A stretch of DNA of 64,000 nucleotides from Halosegnis rubeus (lineage in GTDB: Archaea; Halobacteriota; Halobacteria; Halobacteriales; Haloarculaceae), in contig NZ_QJOW01000002.1 of the NCBI RefSeq assembly GCF_009184545.1, positions 489,929 through 553,928 of the forward strand, in the 5' to 3' direction. The notes below the pieces were generated by a model. It was not told the origin of the DNA. It saw only the letters and a program-made list of their open reading frames with translations, and made no database searches. Position numbers and translations under genes: made by a program. Below, piece after piece: positions 53,064 to 63,454 of this stretch; the stretch's first letter is position 1; the number at the start of each line of letters is the position of its first letter.

Positions 53064-54686
53064 ATGCCGACGGAACTCACCGAGTACGACCCGAGCATGG
53101 GTCGGAAGTTCATTTTCGTTACAGGGGGTGTCATGTCCGGACTGGGGAAGGGAATTACCGCCGCCAGCACCGGCCGACTGCTCGCGAACGCCGGGTTCGA
53201 CGTGACCGCCGTGAAGATCGACCCGTATCTCAACGTCGACGCGGGGACGATGAACCCCTACCAGCACGGCGAGGTGTACGTCCTGAAGGACGGCGGCGAG
53301 GTCGACCTCGATCTGGGGAACTACGAGCGGTTCCTCGATATCGACATGACCTTCGACCACAACATCACGACGGGCAAGACCTACCAACACGTCATCGAGA
53401 AGGAGCGCGCCGGCGATTATCTCGGCAAGACGGTCCAGATTATCCCCCACATCACCGACGACATCAAGCGCCGGATTCGGGAGGCAGCCGAGGGATCGGA
53501 CGTGTGTATCATCGAGGTCGGCGGCACGGTCGGCGACATCGAGGGGATGCCGTATCTGGAGGCGCTCCGGCAGTTCGCCCACGAGGAGGACGACGGCGAC
53601 ATTCTCTTTACCCACGTCACGCTCGTCCCGTACTCACAGAACGGCGAGCAGAAGACGAAGCCGACCCAACACTCGGTGAAGGAACTGCGCTCTATCGGTC
53701 TCCAGCCGGACATCCTCGTCGGGCGCGCCGACGACGAACTCGAACCACACACGAAAGAGAAGATTGCGCTCTTTTGTGACGTGCCGACGGACGCCGTCTT
53801 CTCGAACCCCGACGTGCCCGACGTGTATCAGGTCCCGCTCGTCGTGGAAGACGAGGGACTCGACCAGTACGTGATGGAGCGGCTCGACCTCGCCAAGGAG
53901 GCGCTGCCCGAGTCGGCGCGTGAAAACGAGTGGCGCGAACTCGTCACCCAGGAGACAACCGGTGAGGTGGACATCGCGCTTGTCGGGAAGTACGACCTCG
54001 AGGACGCCTACCTGTCCGTCCACGAGGCGCTGAAACACGCCGGTCTCGACCAGGGCGTCGACGTGAACGTGTTGTGGGTCGACGCCGAGGAGATGACCGA
54101 CGACCACCGCGACCGACTCGAACGCGCCGACGGTCTCGTCGTCCCCGGCGGCTTCGGGGCCAGGGGGACCGGCGGGAAGATCGAGGCCGTCCGCTACGCC
54201 CGCGAGCACGACGTTCCCTTCCTCGGGCTGTGTCTCGGCTTCCAGATGGCCGTCATCGAGTTCGCGCGCAACGTCTGCGGGCTGGACCGCGCCGACTCGA
54301 CGGAGTTCGAAGCGGAGACCCCTCACCCGGTCATCGCCATCCTCCCCGAGCAGTACGAAGTCGAGGACATGGGCGGGACGATGCGGCTCGGTGCCCACGA
54401 GACCCAGATTCAGGAGGGGACGCTCGCCGCTGACCTCTACGGCAGCGACTCCTGTACGGAGCGCCACCGCCACCGCTACGAGGTGAACCCAGAGTACATC
54501 GACGAACTCGAAAGCGCCGGAATAACGTTCTCCGGGCGCGCAGGCAATCGCATGGAGATACTCGAACTCGACGACCACCCGTACTTCGTCGGCACGCAGT
54601 TCCACCCCGAGTTCCGCTCGCGCCCCGGGCGCGCATCGCCGCCGTTCGTCGGTCTGCTCGATGCCGTGCTCGGAGGTGACGACTGA
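53064..54686 (+). CDS. pyrG: CTP synthase
   Basis: This 540-residue enzyme aminates UTP to CTP with glutamine. The synthase domain has [39 protein letters not shown] and [11 protein letters not shown]. The glutaminase triad is Cys in [14 protein letters not shown] and His/Glu in [17 protein letters not shown] at about 53036 is 27 nt before the ATG. Its TGA shares one base with the GMP synthase ATG. Confidence 0.98.
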   Translation: MPTELTEYDPSMGRKFIFVTGGVMSGLGKGITAASTGRLLANAGFDVTAVKIDPYLNVDAGTMNPYQHGEVYVLKDGGEVDLDLGNYERFLDIDMTFDHNITTGKTYQHVIEKERAGDYLGKTVQIIPHITDDIKRRIREAAEGSDVCIIEVGGTVGDIEGMPYLEALRQFAHEEDDGDILFTHVTLVPYSQNGEQKTKPTQHSVKELRSIGLQPDILVGRADDELEPHTKEKIALFCDVPTDAVFSNPDVPDVYQVPLVVEDEGLDQYVMERLDLAKEALPESARENEWRELVTQETTGEVDIALVGKYDLEDAYLSVHEALKHAGLDQGVDVNVLWVDAEEMTDDHRDRLERADGLVVPGGFGARGTGGKIEAVRYAREHDVPFLGLCLGFQMAVIEFARNVCGLDRADSTEFEAETPHPVIAILPEQYEVEDMGGTMRLGAHETQIQEGTLAADLYGSDSCTERHRHRYEVNPEYIDELESAGITFSGRAGNRMEILELDDHPYFVGTQFHPEFRSRPGRASPPFVGLLDAVLGGDD

Positions 54687-55603
54687 TGGTCGACGTCGAG
54701 TCGTTCATCCCCGAGGCGAAAGCCGAGATTCAGGAGGCAGTCGGCGACGAGGAGGCCATCATCGCCCTCTCCGGCGGCGTCGACTCTTCGGTCGCCGCCG
54801 CGCTCACCCACGAGGCGATCGGCAATCACCTGACCGCCGTCTACGTCGACACCGGCCTGATGAGAAAAGGTGAGACCGAAGAGATTCGCGAGACGTTCGC
54901 GTTCATGGACGGGCTTCGCGTCGTCGACGCGCGCGACCGCTTCCTCACCGCCCTCGAGGGCGTCACCGACCCCGAGGAGAAGCGCCACGTCATCGGCGAG
55001 CAGTTCATCCGCGAGTTCGAGCGCGAGGCACAGGCGGCCGACGCCCGCTATCTCGTGCAGGGGACAATCTATCCCGACCGCATCGAGTCGGAAGGGAACA
55101 TCAAGTCCCACCACAACGTCGGCGGGCTGCCCGAGGTCGTCGACTTCGACGGCATCGTCGAGCCGTGTCGCGACCTCTACAAGGACGAGGTGCGCGAGGT
55201 CGCCCGCGCCCTCGAGTTGGAGGAGATCATCTCCGAGCGGATGCCGTTCCCGGGACCGGGTCTCGCCGTCCGCATCGTCGGGGAAGTGACCGCGGAGAAG
55301 GTGGAGGTCGCCCGCGAATCGTGTCACGTCGTCGAGGAGGAGACGGAAGCACACGAGCCGTGGCAGGCGTTCGCGGCCGTAATCGGGAAGGCGACGGGCG
55401 TGAAGGGCGACAACCGCGTCCACGGCTGGGTCGTCGCCGTCCGTTCCGTGGAGTCGCGCGACGGGATGACCGCCCGCGCACAGGAACTCGACTGGCAGAC
55501 ACTCCAGCGCATCCAGTCGCGCATCACCGGCTCGCTCGACAACGTCTCGCGGGTCGTCTACGACGTGACTCACAAGCCGCCTGCGACGATCGAGTACGAG
55601 TAG
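54686..55603 (+). CDS. guaAb: GMP synthase subunit B (ATP pyrophosphatase subunit)
   Basis: This 305-residue protein holds the synthetase half of the split archaeal GMP synthase. The PP-loop is [20 protein letters not shown], with [26 protein letters not shown] (XMP/ATP) and the C-terminal dimer segment [16 protein letters not shown]. The glutaminase subunit A is encoded elsewhere. Coupled to pyrG by one shared base. Confidence 0.97.
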   Translation: MVDVESFIPEAKAEIQEAVGDEEAIIALSGGVDSSVAAALTHEAIGNHLTAVYVDTGLMRKGETEEIRETFAFMDGLRVVDARDRFLTALEGVTDPEEKRHVIGEQFIREFEREAQAADARYLVQGTIYPDRIESEGNIKSHHNVGGLPEVVDFDGIVEPCRDLYKDEVREVARALELEEIISERMPFPGPGLAVRIVGEVTAEKVEVARESCHVVEEETEAHEPWQAFAAVIGKATGVKGDNRVHGWVVAVRSVESRDGMTARAQELDWQTLQRIQSRITGSLDNVSRVVYDVTHKPPATIEYE

Positions 55604-55643
55604 GACAGAACAAGCTTATCCCCGTCAGCGCGAACGCTCGTGT

Positions 55644-55970
55644 ATGACCCGCGCTGTTATCGCCGGCAACGACGTGTCAAGTCTCGGTGAGGCCCTCACG
55701 ACCGAGGGCGTCGACGTGACGACCGCCGCCGGCACCGCAAACCGCGACGCGCTCGAAGCCGCCGGCATCGCCGAGGCGGACGTACTCGTCATCACCGAGA
55801 TGCGACTGGCCACCTCGATTCCCGTCGCGAAGGAACTGAACCCCGACGTTCGGGTCGTCGTCTACGCCGAAGGCTCGCTCCCCGACTTTGCGCGCGGACA
55901 GGCCGGCCACATCCTCGACCCGAAGCTGATGGACCCGAGCTTCGTCGCGGAAGAGGTCGCCGCGGCCTGA
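55644..55970 (+). CDS. Small haloarchaeal Rossmann-like protein downstream of pyrG-guaAb
   Basis: This 108-residue protein, MTRAVIAGNDVSSLGEALTT, then ITEMRLATSIPVAKELNPDVRVVVYAEGSLPDF, has a flavodoxin/TrkA-N-like beta-alpha rhythm. I do not know its function; the constant neighbours suggest a nucleotide-related role. CTTATC at 55615-55620 is 26 nt before the ATG, so it has its own promoter. It abuts the convergent next gene. Confidence 0.72.
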   Translation: MTRAVIAGNDVSSLGEALTTEGVDVTTAAGTANRDALEAAGIAEADVLVITEMRLATSIPVAKELNPDVRVVVYAEGSLPDFARGQAGHILDPKLMDPSFVAEEVAAA

Positions 55971-56345
55971 TCACTCGACTCGTTCGACCGCCGGCTTACA
56001 ACACTCCGCCAGCAGCGCTTCGGGCGTCTGCTCGCCCGATTGGACGCGCGACTCGTAGCCGAGCATGAACTCCTCGGCCACCGCCAAGGCACCGCTGCGG
56101 TCGGCGATACCGGTCCGAATCGGATCGGTGCCCTCGAAGTTCGTCTTCCCGCCGTGGACGACGCCGACGCGCCACTGTTCGCTGCGGTCGTGGACGTTTT
56201 GCGTCTCCGGGAGCACGTGGACGGCAATCGGCTCCTCGCAGTCGTACTCGAACAGCGTCGGGTCCCGCGGGTTGTACTTCTCGATGATCTCCGGCGGCTG
56301 TTCGACTTCGCTCCAGCCGGTCGGGGAAGGATGACCCCGACTCAT
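55971..56345 (-). CDS. Conserved haloarchaeal protein of unknown function
   Basis: This 124-residue protein contains EIIEKYNPRDPTLFEYDCEEPIAVHVLPE, RVGVVHGGKTNFEGTDPI and a helical end with two adjacent Cys (LLAECCKPAVERVE). No known motif. TTTTTGC at about 56371 is 26-29 nt before the ATG. Confidence 0.7.
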   Translation of the reverse strand: MSRGHPSPTGWSEVEQPPEIIEKYNPRDPTLFEYDCEEPIAVHVLPETQNVHDRSEQWRVGVVHGGKTNFEGTDPIRTGIADRSGALAVAEEFMLGYESRVQSGEQTPEALLAECCKPAVERVE

Positions 56346-56400
56346 GCCCGAATGTAAGAGTGGCGGCCGCAAAAACGCAGGGATAGGGCGGTCGAATCGG

Positions 56401-57078
56401 CTACAGGCGGGCGATTCGCTCGCCAAGCTCGGCGAGTCGAACCGCACCGTTGCGGACGAACGGGACGCCGTGGCCCATCGCCAACACCTCGACTGCCGGT
56501 TCCGCGTCGGCCAGATACTCGATGGAGTCGCGGACGCGCTCGGTGTCGTAGCTCATCGGCTTGGGGGAGGGACCGAGGTCGCCGTCGCTCTCGCGCACGA
56601 GGTCGCCGACGAACGCGACCGACAGCGTCTCGCTCACGTACGCGACGTGGCCGGGCGTGTGTCCCGGCGTGTAGTAGACGGTGAAGGAGCCGACGGTGTC
56701 GCCGTCCGCGACGCCGGTCACCTCACCCGCTGGCGGGGTGGTGACGGTTCCGGTGACGCGCTGGAGTGCGCCCTTCAGATTCCCGAGCGGCGGTTTCTCG
56801 TCGCCGATGAAGAAGCCGCGGTCGCTCGCCCCGATGTAGATCTCCGCGTCCAAACCGAGCGCGGCGAGTGCGCCGACGTGGTCCACGTCGTAGTGGGTGA
56901 TGAGCACGCGCTCGATATCCGTGAGCGCGTAGCCGGCCTCCGCCACCGCGGCCCGAATCGTCTGCTCGTCGCGGGGCGTCCCCGCATCGATGAGCGTCAG
57001 CGTGCCGTCGTCGTCGGCCAGATACGCGTTGACGCCGCTGCACTCGATCTGCCAGACTCCCTCCCGGAGTTGTTTCAT
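56401..57078 (-). CDS. Metallo-beta-lactamase-fold hydrolase
   Basis: This 225-residue protein has the metal motif ITHYDVDHVGAL, in which the usual second His of HxHxDH is Asp, a known variant in archaeal MBL proteins. Further ligands are in YTPGHTPGHVAYVS, FVGDLVRESD and LAMGHGVPF. It resembles glyoxalase II-type hydrolases. A GTG lies one codon before the chosen ATG. Confidence 0.88.
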   Translation of the reverse strand: MKQLREGVWQIECSGVNAYLADDDGTLTLIDAGTPRDEQTIRAAVAEAGYALTDIERVLITHYDVDHVGALAALGLDAEIYIGASDRGFFIGDEKPPLGNLKGALQRVTGTVTTPPAGEVTGVADGDTVGSFTVYYTPGHTPGHVAYVSETLSVAFVGDLVRESDGDLGPSPKPMSYDTERVRDSIEYLADAEPAVEVLAMGHGVPFVRNGAVRLAELGERIARL

Positions 57079-57110
57079 CACACCGACGCTACGTCACGCG
57101 CGGAGTTAAG

Positions 57111-57932
57111 TCACCCCGGAAGGTAGCCGCGGACGAAGCCCTTGAGCGCACGGCCACGCGAGGGCTGGCGAACCGTCTCCACCTCCGCGGGCGTGAGTTC
57201 GAAGTCGAACACGTCGAAGTTCGCCTCGATGTGCTCACGGCTCGTCGCCTTCGGCACGGTCGCGACCCCTTGCTGGAGGAGCCATCGGAGCGCTACCTGC
57301 ACCGCCGACTTGTCGTAGCGCGACCCGACCTCGGCGAGTACGGGGTCATCGAGGACGGCACCGTGGCCGAGCGGCGAGTACGCCGTCAACAGCACGTCGT
57401 GGATGGCACAGTAATCCTGCATCCCGCTCTGTGGCCAGTAGGGGCTGAACTGCACCTGATTCGTGAAGATTGGCTCCGTCGCGTGCCTGCGGGCGCGGTC
57501 GAGGCGGTCGATGTTGAAGTTGGAGACGCCGACGTGTCGCACCTTCCCGTCGGCGACGAGATCACACATCGCGTCGAGCGTCTCCTCGACGGGCGTGCGC
57601 TGGGCCGGATTGTGGATGAGCAGCAAGTCAAGCTCCGACAGTCCGAGCCGGGCGATTGACTCCTCTGTCGTTCGCAACACGTCCTCGTAGTCGCGGTTAC
57701 CGACGTTGAGCTTCGTCGTGACGAACACGTCGTCGCTGTCCACGTCGCTGTCTGCGAGCGCGTCGCCGACCTGCCGCTCGTTCCCGTACGCCTGTGCGGT
57801 GTCGAGATGGCGATATCCGACGTCGAGGGCGTCCCTGACGGCCGTATAGCAGGTCTCGCCGGTGAGTCGCCACGTGCCGAAGCCGAGTGCCGGCACCTCC
57901 GTTCCGTTGACCGTGAGTGTCGTCTGGTCCAT
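57111..57932 (-). CDS. Aldo/keto reductase
   Basis: This 273-residue NADPH-dependent oxidoreductase has the full tetrad: Asp and Tyr in [16 protein letters not shown], Lys in VFVTTKLN and His in [34 protein letters not shown] is the NADP-binding tail. Substrate unknown. A long open frame continues upstream of the Met chosen, but that part is antisense to ilvD and not coding. Divergent from ilvD over 105 bp. Confidence 0.93.
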   Translation of the reverse strand: MDQTTLTVNGTEVPALGFGTWRLTGETCYTAVRDALDVGYRHLDTAQAYGNERQVGDALADSDVDSDDVFVTTKLNVGNRDYEDVLRTTEESIARLGLSELDLLLIHNPAQRTPVEETLDAMCDLVADGKVRHVGVSNFNIDRLDRARRHATEPIFTNQVQFSPYWPQSGMQDYCAIHDVLLTAYSPLGHGAVLDDPVLAEVGSRYDKSAVQVALRWLLQQGVATVPKATSREHIEANFDVFDFELTPAEVETVRQPSRGRALKGFVRGYLPG

Positions 57933-58037
57933 ACGCCGAATACGGGAGGCAAGCGAATAGACCTGTGGGCGGAGACGCGTGGCTGCAACATCTGTTCGGG
58001 CGTGCATCCTTATCCCTGTCCAACGCAAGCGGCTACT

Positions 58038-59789
58038 ATGAGCCAGCAGGAGCCGCCAGAGCAGACTCCCGACATCCCCGAGAAGGACGCCAACCTCCGG
58101 TCGCGTGAAGTGACTGAAGGAGCCGAACGAGCCCCACACCGCGCGATGTTCCGCGCGATGGGGTTCGACGACGACGACCTCGCCAGCCCGATGGTCGGGA
58201 TTGCCAACCCCGCGGCCGACATCACGCCGTGTAACGTCCACCTCGACGACGTGGCGACGGCCGCCCTCGACGGCGTGGACGCCAACGGTGGGATGCCAAT
58301 CGAGTTCGGCACCATCACCATCTCCGACGCCATCTCGATGGGAACCGAGGGGATGAAGGCCTCGCTCATCTCCCGAGAGGTCATCGCCGACTCCGTCGAA
58401 CTCGTCTCCTTCGGCGAGCGCATGGACGCACTCGTCACCGTCGCCGGCTGTGACAAGAACCTCCCCGGGATGATGATGGCTGCCATCCGGACGGACCTCC
58501 CCTCGGTCTTTCTCTACGGCGGGTCCATCATGCCCGGTAACCACGAGGGCCGCGAGATAACCGTCCAGAACGTCTTCGAGGGCGTCGGCGCGGTCGCCTC
58601 CGGAGAGATGACGGAAGACGAACTCGTGGAGATGGAACACGACGCCTGTCCCGGTGCCGGCTCCTGTGGCGGGATGTTCACCGCCAACACGATGGCGTCC
58701 ATCTCCGAGGCGCTCGGACTCGCACCCCTCGGCTCCGCCTCCCCGCCCGCCGAAGCGCCAGAACGCTACCAGACCGCAGAGCGCGCGGGCGAACTCGTCT
58801 TGGAGTGTGTCGAGACCGACCGCAGACCCTCTGACATCCTCACGAAGGCGAGCTTCGAGAACGCCATCGCCCTCCAGGTCGCCGTCGGCGGCTCTACCAA
58901 CGCCGTGCTCCACCTGCTCGCGCTCGCCGCCGAGGCCGGCATCGATCTCTCCATCGAGGAGTTTGACGAGATATCCAAGCGTACCCCGAAAATCGCGAAC
59001 CTCCAGCCCGGCGGGACCCGCGTCATGAACGACCTCCACGAGGTCGGCGGGATTCCGGTCGTCGTCCGCCGGCTCGTCGAGGGCGGCTACATGGACGGCG
59101 ACGCCGCGACCGTCACCGGCAACACCATCGCCGAGGAGCTGGCCGAACTCGAAGCCAGCGGCCACCTTCCCGCCGACGAGGACATCGACGAGGCGTTCCT
59201 CGCACCGGTGGACGACCCGTTCCACGAGGAGGGTGCCATCAAGATTCTCACCGGCAACCTCGCGCCCGACGGCGCAGTGTTGAAAGTAACCGGCGAGGAC
59301 AAGTGGTACCACGAGGGACCGGTCCGCGTCTTCGAGAACGAGGAGGACGCGATGGCGTACGTCCAAGAGAGTCACATCGAATCGGGCGACGTGCTCGCCA
59401 TCCGGAACGAAGGGCCGCAGGGCGGTCCCGGGATGCGTGAGATGCTCGGCGTGACGGCCGCGGTCGTCGGGGCCGGCCACGAAGACGACGTGGCCCTGCT
59501 CACCGACGGACGCTTCTCCGGAGCGACCCGTGGGCCGATGATTGGGCACGTCGCCCCCGAGGCGTACGTCGGTGGGCCGATTGGCGCGCTCGAAGACGGT
59601 GACGTGGTCCGTATCGACGTTGACGAGCGCACGATGGAGGTCGACCTCTCTGATGATGAGTTAGAAGCGCGCCTCGACGAGCGCGACCAGCCCGAACTGA
59701 ACTACACGACCGGCGTGCTCGCGAAGTACGGTCAGACGTTCGGCTCTGCGGCCAACGGCGCGGTGACGAATCCGGGCGCGAAACGGTAA
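58038..59789 (+). CDS. ilvD: Dihydroxy-acid dehydratase
   Basis: This 583-residue Fe-S dehydratase acts in valine, leucine and isoleucine synthesis. The cluster Cys residues are in [27 protein letters not shown] and [38 protein letters not shown] is the conserved C-terminal motif. CTTATC at 58009-58014 is 27 nt before the ATG. No other ilv genes are nearby. Confidence 0.97.
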   Translation: MSQQEPPEQTPDIPEKDANLRSREVTEGAERAPHRAMFRAMGFDDDDLASPMVGIANPAADITPCNVHLDDVATAALDGVDANGGMPIEFGTITISDAISMGTEGMKASLISREVIADSVELVSFGERMDALVTVAGCDKNLPGMMMAAIRTDLPSVFLYGGSIMPGNHEGREITVQNVFEGVGAVASGEMTEDELVEMEHDACPGAGSCGGMFTANTMASISEALGLAPLGSASPPAEAPERYQTAERAGELVLECVETDRRPSDILTKASFENAIALQVAVGGSTNAVLHLLALAAEAGIDLSIEEFDEISKRTPKIANLQPGGTRVMNDLHEVGGIPVVVRRLVEGGYMDGDAATVTGNTIAEELAELEASGHLPADEDIDEAFLAPVDDPFHEEGAIKILTGNLAPDGAVLKVTGEDKWYHEGPVRVFENEEDAMAYVQESHIESGDVLAIRNEGPQGGPGMREMLGVTAAVVGAGHEDDVALLTDGRFSGATRGPMIGHVAPEAYVGGPIGALEDGDVVRIDVDERTMEVDLSDDELEARLDERDQPELNYTTGVLAKYGQTFGSAANGAVTNPGAKR

Positions 59790-59875
59790 CGAAACCACTG
59801 ACTTTCACTCGCGTTCGCTGGAGAGTGGTAGCTATCGGCACGTGAGCGCGTTCCAAAGAAGGGCCGCGCGTGTTG

Positions 59876-61801
59876 TTACTCGCGGCGCGCGAGGAAGGCA
59901 GCGCCGGCGAGTGCGACCAGTGCGACGGCGACACCGAAGCCGGGCTGTGAGCCTTCACTGGTGTCGGTGCCGCTCGACCGGTCGATATCCAGGTAATCGT
60001 AGGCGTTCTCAACGTCGACGCTCGGGAACGTGCGGTCGTACTCGCCCGCGAGGTTCACCTCGGTGTCCTCGCCGACCGGTTCGAGCCCGCGCACGTCCTC
60101 CTCGGTCGCGTCGGCGCTGACGGCACCCGAGAGCCGCATGTAGACGTTCGCGCTCTCGGAGCCGTTCTGCTCACCCACGATGCTGGACGGGAGCGACTCC
60201 GCGCCCGACAGCTGCTGGTACACCGAGGCGAGCTGTTGCATGTTGCGGAACGACGCACCCGCTTCCATCTGGACCTGCCCGTCGCTGACGGAGATGTCGG
60301 TGCGTGCACGCTGGAAGCCGGCGTCCTCGAACGCCTGTGCGAGCCGGCTCACGTCGGAGCCGTTCTCCGTCGTGCTCGTGACGGAGCTGAGCACGTTCGA
60401 GACGAGTTCGTCCTGCTGGACGGTCACGGAGCCGTCGGCGGCGATCTCGTCACCATCGAGCCCGGCCTGCAGGCTCACCTCGCTGTTGGCAAGTTCGACG
60501 CCGCGATCGGCGAGCGCCTGCCGGTAGGCCTCCCAGTTTTCGGTCTCGTAGCCGGCGTTCAGCGTCACGTCCGTGCCGCTGTCGGCCTGTGAGACGGAGC
60601 CGTCGAGGGTGAACGTCTGGACCATGCCGGACTCCTGTTGTGCGTCGAGCGTCTGCTGGATCCGGTCGAAGCTTGCGTTGTAGGAGGCGGGCAGCGAGGT
60701 GCCGGCCGGCATCGACGCCGACTGAAGTACCGTGTAGTAGGCGCGGAGCGCGCCGTCGTAGTTCTCAACGTCGGCGGTGTAGCTGTACTCGTTCGTTCCG
60801 TCGCTGGTACTCGTCGAGAAGCCGGCTTCGTTAATCTGCATCTCGGCGATCTGCTCACCGACGGTCTCGGCTTCCGACTGTGTCAGGTCGTACTGCTCGG
60901 ACGAGGCGAGCGTCGTGGCGACCTGCTCGGAGAGCCCGTCGTCGATGCCGCTGTACTCGACGGTGAACTCCATGTCGAGCATCCCGTCGGCGAAGGAGTC
61001 GGTCGCGTTCGAGAAGGAGTACGACTCGAGGGTCACGGACGCTTCACCGCCCAGCTGGGTCGCCAGCGAGCCGTACTGTTGGGTGATCGTCCGTTCGGCC
61101 GCACTGCGGGTGTTCCAGTTGTCGACCGCGTAGGAGTACACCGGCCGGTCCTGGGCTGCATCGAGCGTGTAGCCGCTGTCGTCTTCCGTCACCGTGAACG
61201 ACTGGCTCTGTTCCGTGCCGGAACCGAAGCCGGTGGAGAAAGAGACCTGGCCGTCGGCGGTGACCCGGTCCGGACCGACACGCAGTTCATTCTGGAGGTC
61301 GGTCGATTCGACGAGCCCGGCGACGCCGGCGCTCTCGTCGATGCCGGCATCGAGCGAGACGTCGGCGTTCGACTCCGTGTCACTCTGGACGAGGTTCGCG
61401 TCCAGCGAGAACGACGACAGCGCGTCCGGCGACGGCGTCGCCAGCGAGCCGTTCATCGCGACGCGGTCCGGGTCGAGCACCGTCGTGAACTCGCCGGTCG
61501 TCTCGGACGCGCTCGTCATGTTCTGGACGAACAAGGCGTGTGCGACGCCTTCGCCCACGTTGAGTCCGAAGTTCGTGGTCTCGACGGTCCCGTCGGTCGG
61601 GGACTCGGTCTCTTGTTCGTACACGAGGACGACGTCGCCGTCGTCGGTCACGTACGCACTATCCGCCTCGGGCGGTGTCGGCCACTCGGGACCGTCTTCC
61701 TGTGTCTCCTGTGCACCGGCGACACCGGCCATCGGCGTCGCGATGAGGAGGGTGGCGAAGACAACCGCGAGGAGTCGGCTACGCACAGCCGACCACCCCA
61801 C
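59876..61801 (-). CDS. Secreted surface protein with PGF-CTERM anchor, unknown function
   Basis: This 641-residue protein has a Sec-type signal (LLAVVFATLLIATPMAGVAGAQ) and a C-terminal sorting signal: a Ser/Thr/Asp spacer, SQPGFGVAVALVALAGAAFLA and the basic end RRE. PGF-CTERM proteins are cut by archaeosortase and lipid-anchored. The body is beta-rich and repetitive in style, with no catalytic motif. The ATACTTTATAACG element on the minus strand (61868-61880) gives a leader of about 40 nt. Confidence 0.82.
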   Translation of the reverse strand: MGWSAVRSRLLAVVFATLLIATPMAGVAGAQETQEDGPEWPTPPEADSAYVTDDGDVVLVYEQETESPTDGTVETTNFGLNVGEGVAHALFVQNMTSASETTGEFTTVLDPDRVAMNGSLATPSPDALSSFSLDANLVQSDTESNADVSLDAGIDESAGVAGLVESTDLQNELRVGPDRVTADGQVSFSTGFGSGTEQSQSFTVTEDDSGYTLDAAQDRPVYSYAVDNWNTRSAAERTITQQYGSLATQLGGEASVTLESYSFSNATDSFADGMLDMEFTVEYSGIDDGLSEQVATTLASSEQYDLTQSEAETVGEQIAEMQINEAGFSTSTSDGTNEYSYTADVENYDGALRAYYTVLQSASMPAGTSLPASYNASFDRIQQTLDAQQESGMVQTFTLDGSVSQADSGTDVTLNAGYETENWEAYRQALADRGVELANSEVSLQAGLDGDEIAADGSVTVQQDELVSNVLSSVTSTTENGSDVSRLAQAFEDAGFQRARTDISVSDGQVQMEAGASFRNMQQLASVYQQLSGAESLPSSIVGEQNGSESANVYMRLSGAVSADATEEDVRGLEPVGEDTEVNLAGEYDRTFPSVDVENAYDYLDIDRSSGTDTSEGSQPGFGVAVALVALAGAAFLARRE

Positions 61802-61935
61802 GGCGGGTCGGGCGGGCCGAATTCAGGACGACAGTAGGTGTGTCCACACGCGCAGGTGTACGCGATTCGTTATAAAGTATGTCACTCTGACAGCTCTCCG
61901 TCTCCGTCTCCGGAATCGTCGGTAGCCACCAGCTA

Positions 61936-61945
61936 ACTATATACT
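61936..61945 (+). promoter_or_regulatory. TATA box of the 61969 winged-helix gene
   Basis: ACTATATACT is the most canonical TATA box in this part of the window and is centred 29 nt before the ATG at 61969, fitting a leaderless or near-leaderless transcript. Confidence 0.6.
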
Positions 61946-61968
61946 CACAGTGCCCCTAGTTCTGTAGC

Positions 61969-62196
61969 ATGTCTCAACAGTCGCTCTCGACACCCCACGT
62001 GTCGCTCCTCCGCGAGATACGCGCGAACCCCGCGGGCTGTTCCGCCGCCGACATCCACGTCGCCGCCGCGAACAACGACATCAACGACCCCGACGCCGTC
62101 GTCGACGCACTCGTCGATTCCGGACTCGTCCACCGGCTCGGAAACGAGCCGCGGACGTGGTACGTCGTCTCCCCGACCGGTCGCGCGCTCACCTGA
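61969..62196 (+). CDS. Small winged-helix protein
   Basis: This 75-residue protein is SLLREIRANPAGCSAADIHVAAANNDINDPDAVVDALVDSGLVHRLG with the wing RTWYVVSPTGRALT, a single winged-helix domain like those of haloarchaeal regulators. Strong TATA box upstream. Target unknown. Confidence 0.78.
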   Translation: MSQQSLSTPHVSLLREIRANPAGCSAADIHVAAANNDINDPDAVVDALVDSGLVHRLGNEPRTWYVVSPTGRALT

Positions 62197-62205
62197 ACCG
62201 GCCGC

Positions 62206-62225
62206 CGGACAAGCGCTTTTGTCCG
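62206..62225 (+). promoter_or_regulatory. 7-bp inverted repeat before the luciferase-like gene
   Basis: CGGACAA (62206-62212), 6-nt loop, TTGTCCG (62219-62225). The right arm overlaps the T-rich element that should serve as TATA for the GTG at 62244. It could be an operator or a short terminator of the preceding gene. Confidence 0.4.
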
Positions 62226-62243
62226 CGCAGGGTAAGCACAACC

Positions 62244-63284
62244 GTGAAGCTCTCTCTCGTCGACCTCTCGCCGGTCCCCCGCGACGGAACGGCGACCGAC
62301 GCATTCGCTAACACCGTCGAGACCGCACAACGCGCCGAGGCTCTCGGATTCGAGCGCGTCTGGGTCGCAGAACACCACGGTCGCGGTGCGTCGCTCGCCG
62401 GCACCACGCCGGAGGTGTTGCTCGGTCGCCTCGCGGGCGCGACCGATTCGATTCGGCTCGGCTCCGGGGCCGTTCTCCTCAACCACTACAGCCCGTACAA
62501 GGTGGCCGAGGTGTTCGCCACGCTCGATGCCCTCGCTCCCGGCCGTATCGACGCCGGACTCGGTCGGGCGAACGGCTCGCCCGCGGTCGACCGCGCACTC
62601 CAGACGAGCCGCCGCGTCCAGAATCCGAACGAGGACCACACCGAGAAGATCGAGGCCGTGGTCTCACATCTGTCCGACCAGTTTCCCGACGACCACCCGT
62701 ACAGCGACATCGAGCTCCCGCGTTCGGCGTCGGGTACGCCAGCGCCGTGGGTACTCGGCTCCAGTCCGTCCAGCGGTGAAATCGCCGGCAAGCTCGGACT
62801 TCCGTACTGCTTTGCCGGCTTCATCCGACCGGGGTTCGGCGAGCGTGCCTGCCAAACCTACCGCGACAGCTTCGAGCCGTCCGACTCACCCATCGGCGTC
62901 GATTCGCCGACGGTGATGGTCGCGCTCAACGCCATCGCCGGTGACACCGACGAGGAAGCAGCCCGCTACCGCGCTGTCGCCGAGGCGTCGTACCAACGGA
63001 TGCAGCGCGGTGATGTCGGCGCTCGCCCGACGGTAAAGGAAGCCATCGACGAACTCGGCAGCGTCCCAGAGCCGACTCCGACGACTCTCGATGGCGGGGA
63101 GTTTCCGCGGGCAATCTCCGGTAGCCCGGAGACGCTCGCGGGGCTGTTCGGCCAGCTCACCGACCGGCTCGGTGCCGAGGAGGTGATGCTCCAGCAGATT
63201 GCCCCCGACCACGAGACGAAGCTCCGGTCGCACGAACTCATAGCCGAGGCGGTCGGCGTCGGGTCGCGGCTGGCAAAACAGTGA
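62244..63284 (+). CDS. Luciferase-like (LLM class) flavin-dependent oxidoreductase
   Basis: This 346-residue TIM-barrel flavoprotein has LSLVDLSPVPRDGTATDAF, FERVWVAEHHGRGASLAGT, SIRLGSGAVLLNHYSPYKVAE and GRIDAGLGRANG, the pattern of the MsnO8/LuxA-like family using FMNH2 or F420. Substrate unknown. It starts with GTG (VKLSLVDLSP); no upstream Met fits. Confidence 0.92.
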   Translation: MKLSLVDLSPVPRDGTATDAFANTVETAQRAEALGFERVWVAEHHGRGASLAGTTPEVLLGRLAGATDSIRLGSGAVLLNHYSPYKVAEVFATLDALAPGRIDAGLGRANGSPAVDRALQTSRRVQNPNEDHTEKIEAVVSHLSDQFPDDHPYSDIELPRSASGTPAPWVLGSSPSSGEIAGKLGLPYCFAGFIRPGFGERACQTYRDSFEPSDSPIGVDSPTVMVALNAIAGDTDEEAARYRAVAEASYQRMQRGDVGARPTVKEAIDELGSVPEPTPTTLDGGEFPRAISGSPETLAGLFGQLTDRLGAEEVMLQQIAPDHETKLRSHELIAEAVGVGSRLAKQ

Positions 63285-63320
63285 GCCTTCGACCGTGCAG
63301 TCGCTCGCGAGGAATCGAAG

Positions 63321-63391
63321 TGGGACCGCCGAGAATTGAACTCGGGTCCAACGGACCCCATCCGCAGAGGATACCACTACCCCACGGTCCC
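63321..63391 (-). tRNA. tRNA-Pro (anticodon GGG)
   Basis: On the minus strand the acceptor GGGACCG pairs with CGGTCCC before discriminator A. The T arm is CCGAG-TTCAATT-CTCGG, and the D arm carries AGTGGTA. The anticodon loop ATGGGGT has U33, anticodon GGG (reads CCC) and G37. The anticodon stem has one mismatch at its base (U27/U43) and a G-U pair. 71 nt, no intron, CCA not encoded. Confidence 0.88.
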
Positions 63392-63454
63392 AAGCATCCC
63401 AAGGAAACACGGGTTCGCCGTTAAGCGTGTCGTTTTGCGTCCCCGCGGAGTTAT

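Noticed and set aside
57933..59549. Upstream extension of the aldo/keto reductase frame to over 800 residues
   Set aside because: The extension is antisense to ilvD; family start and divergent spacer place the start at 57932.
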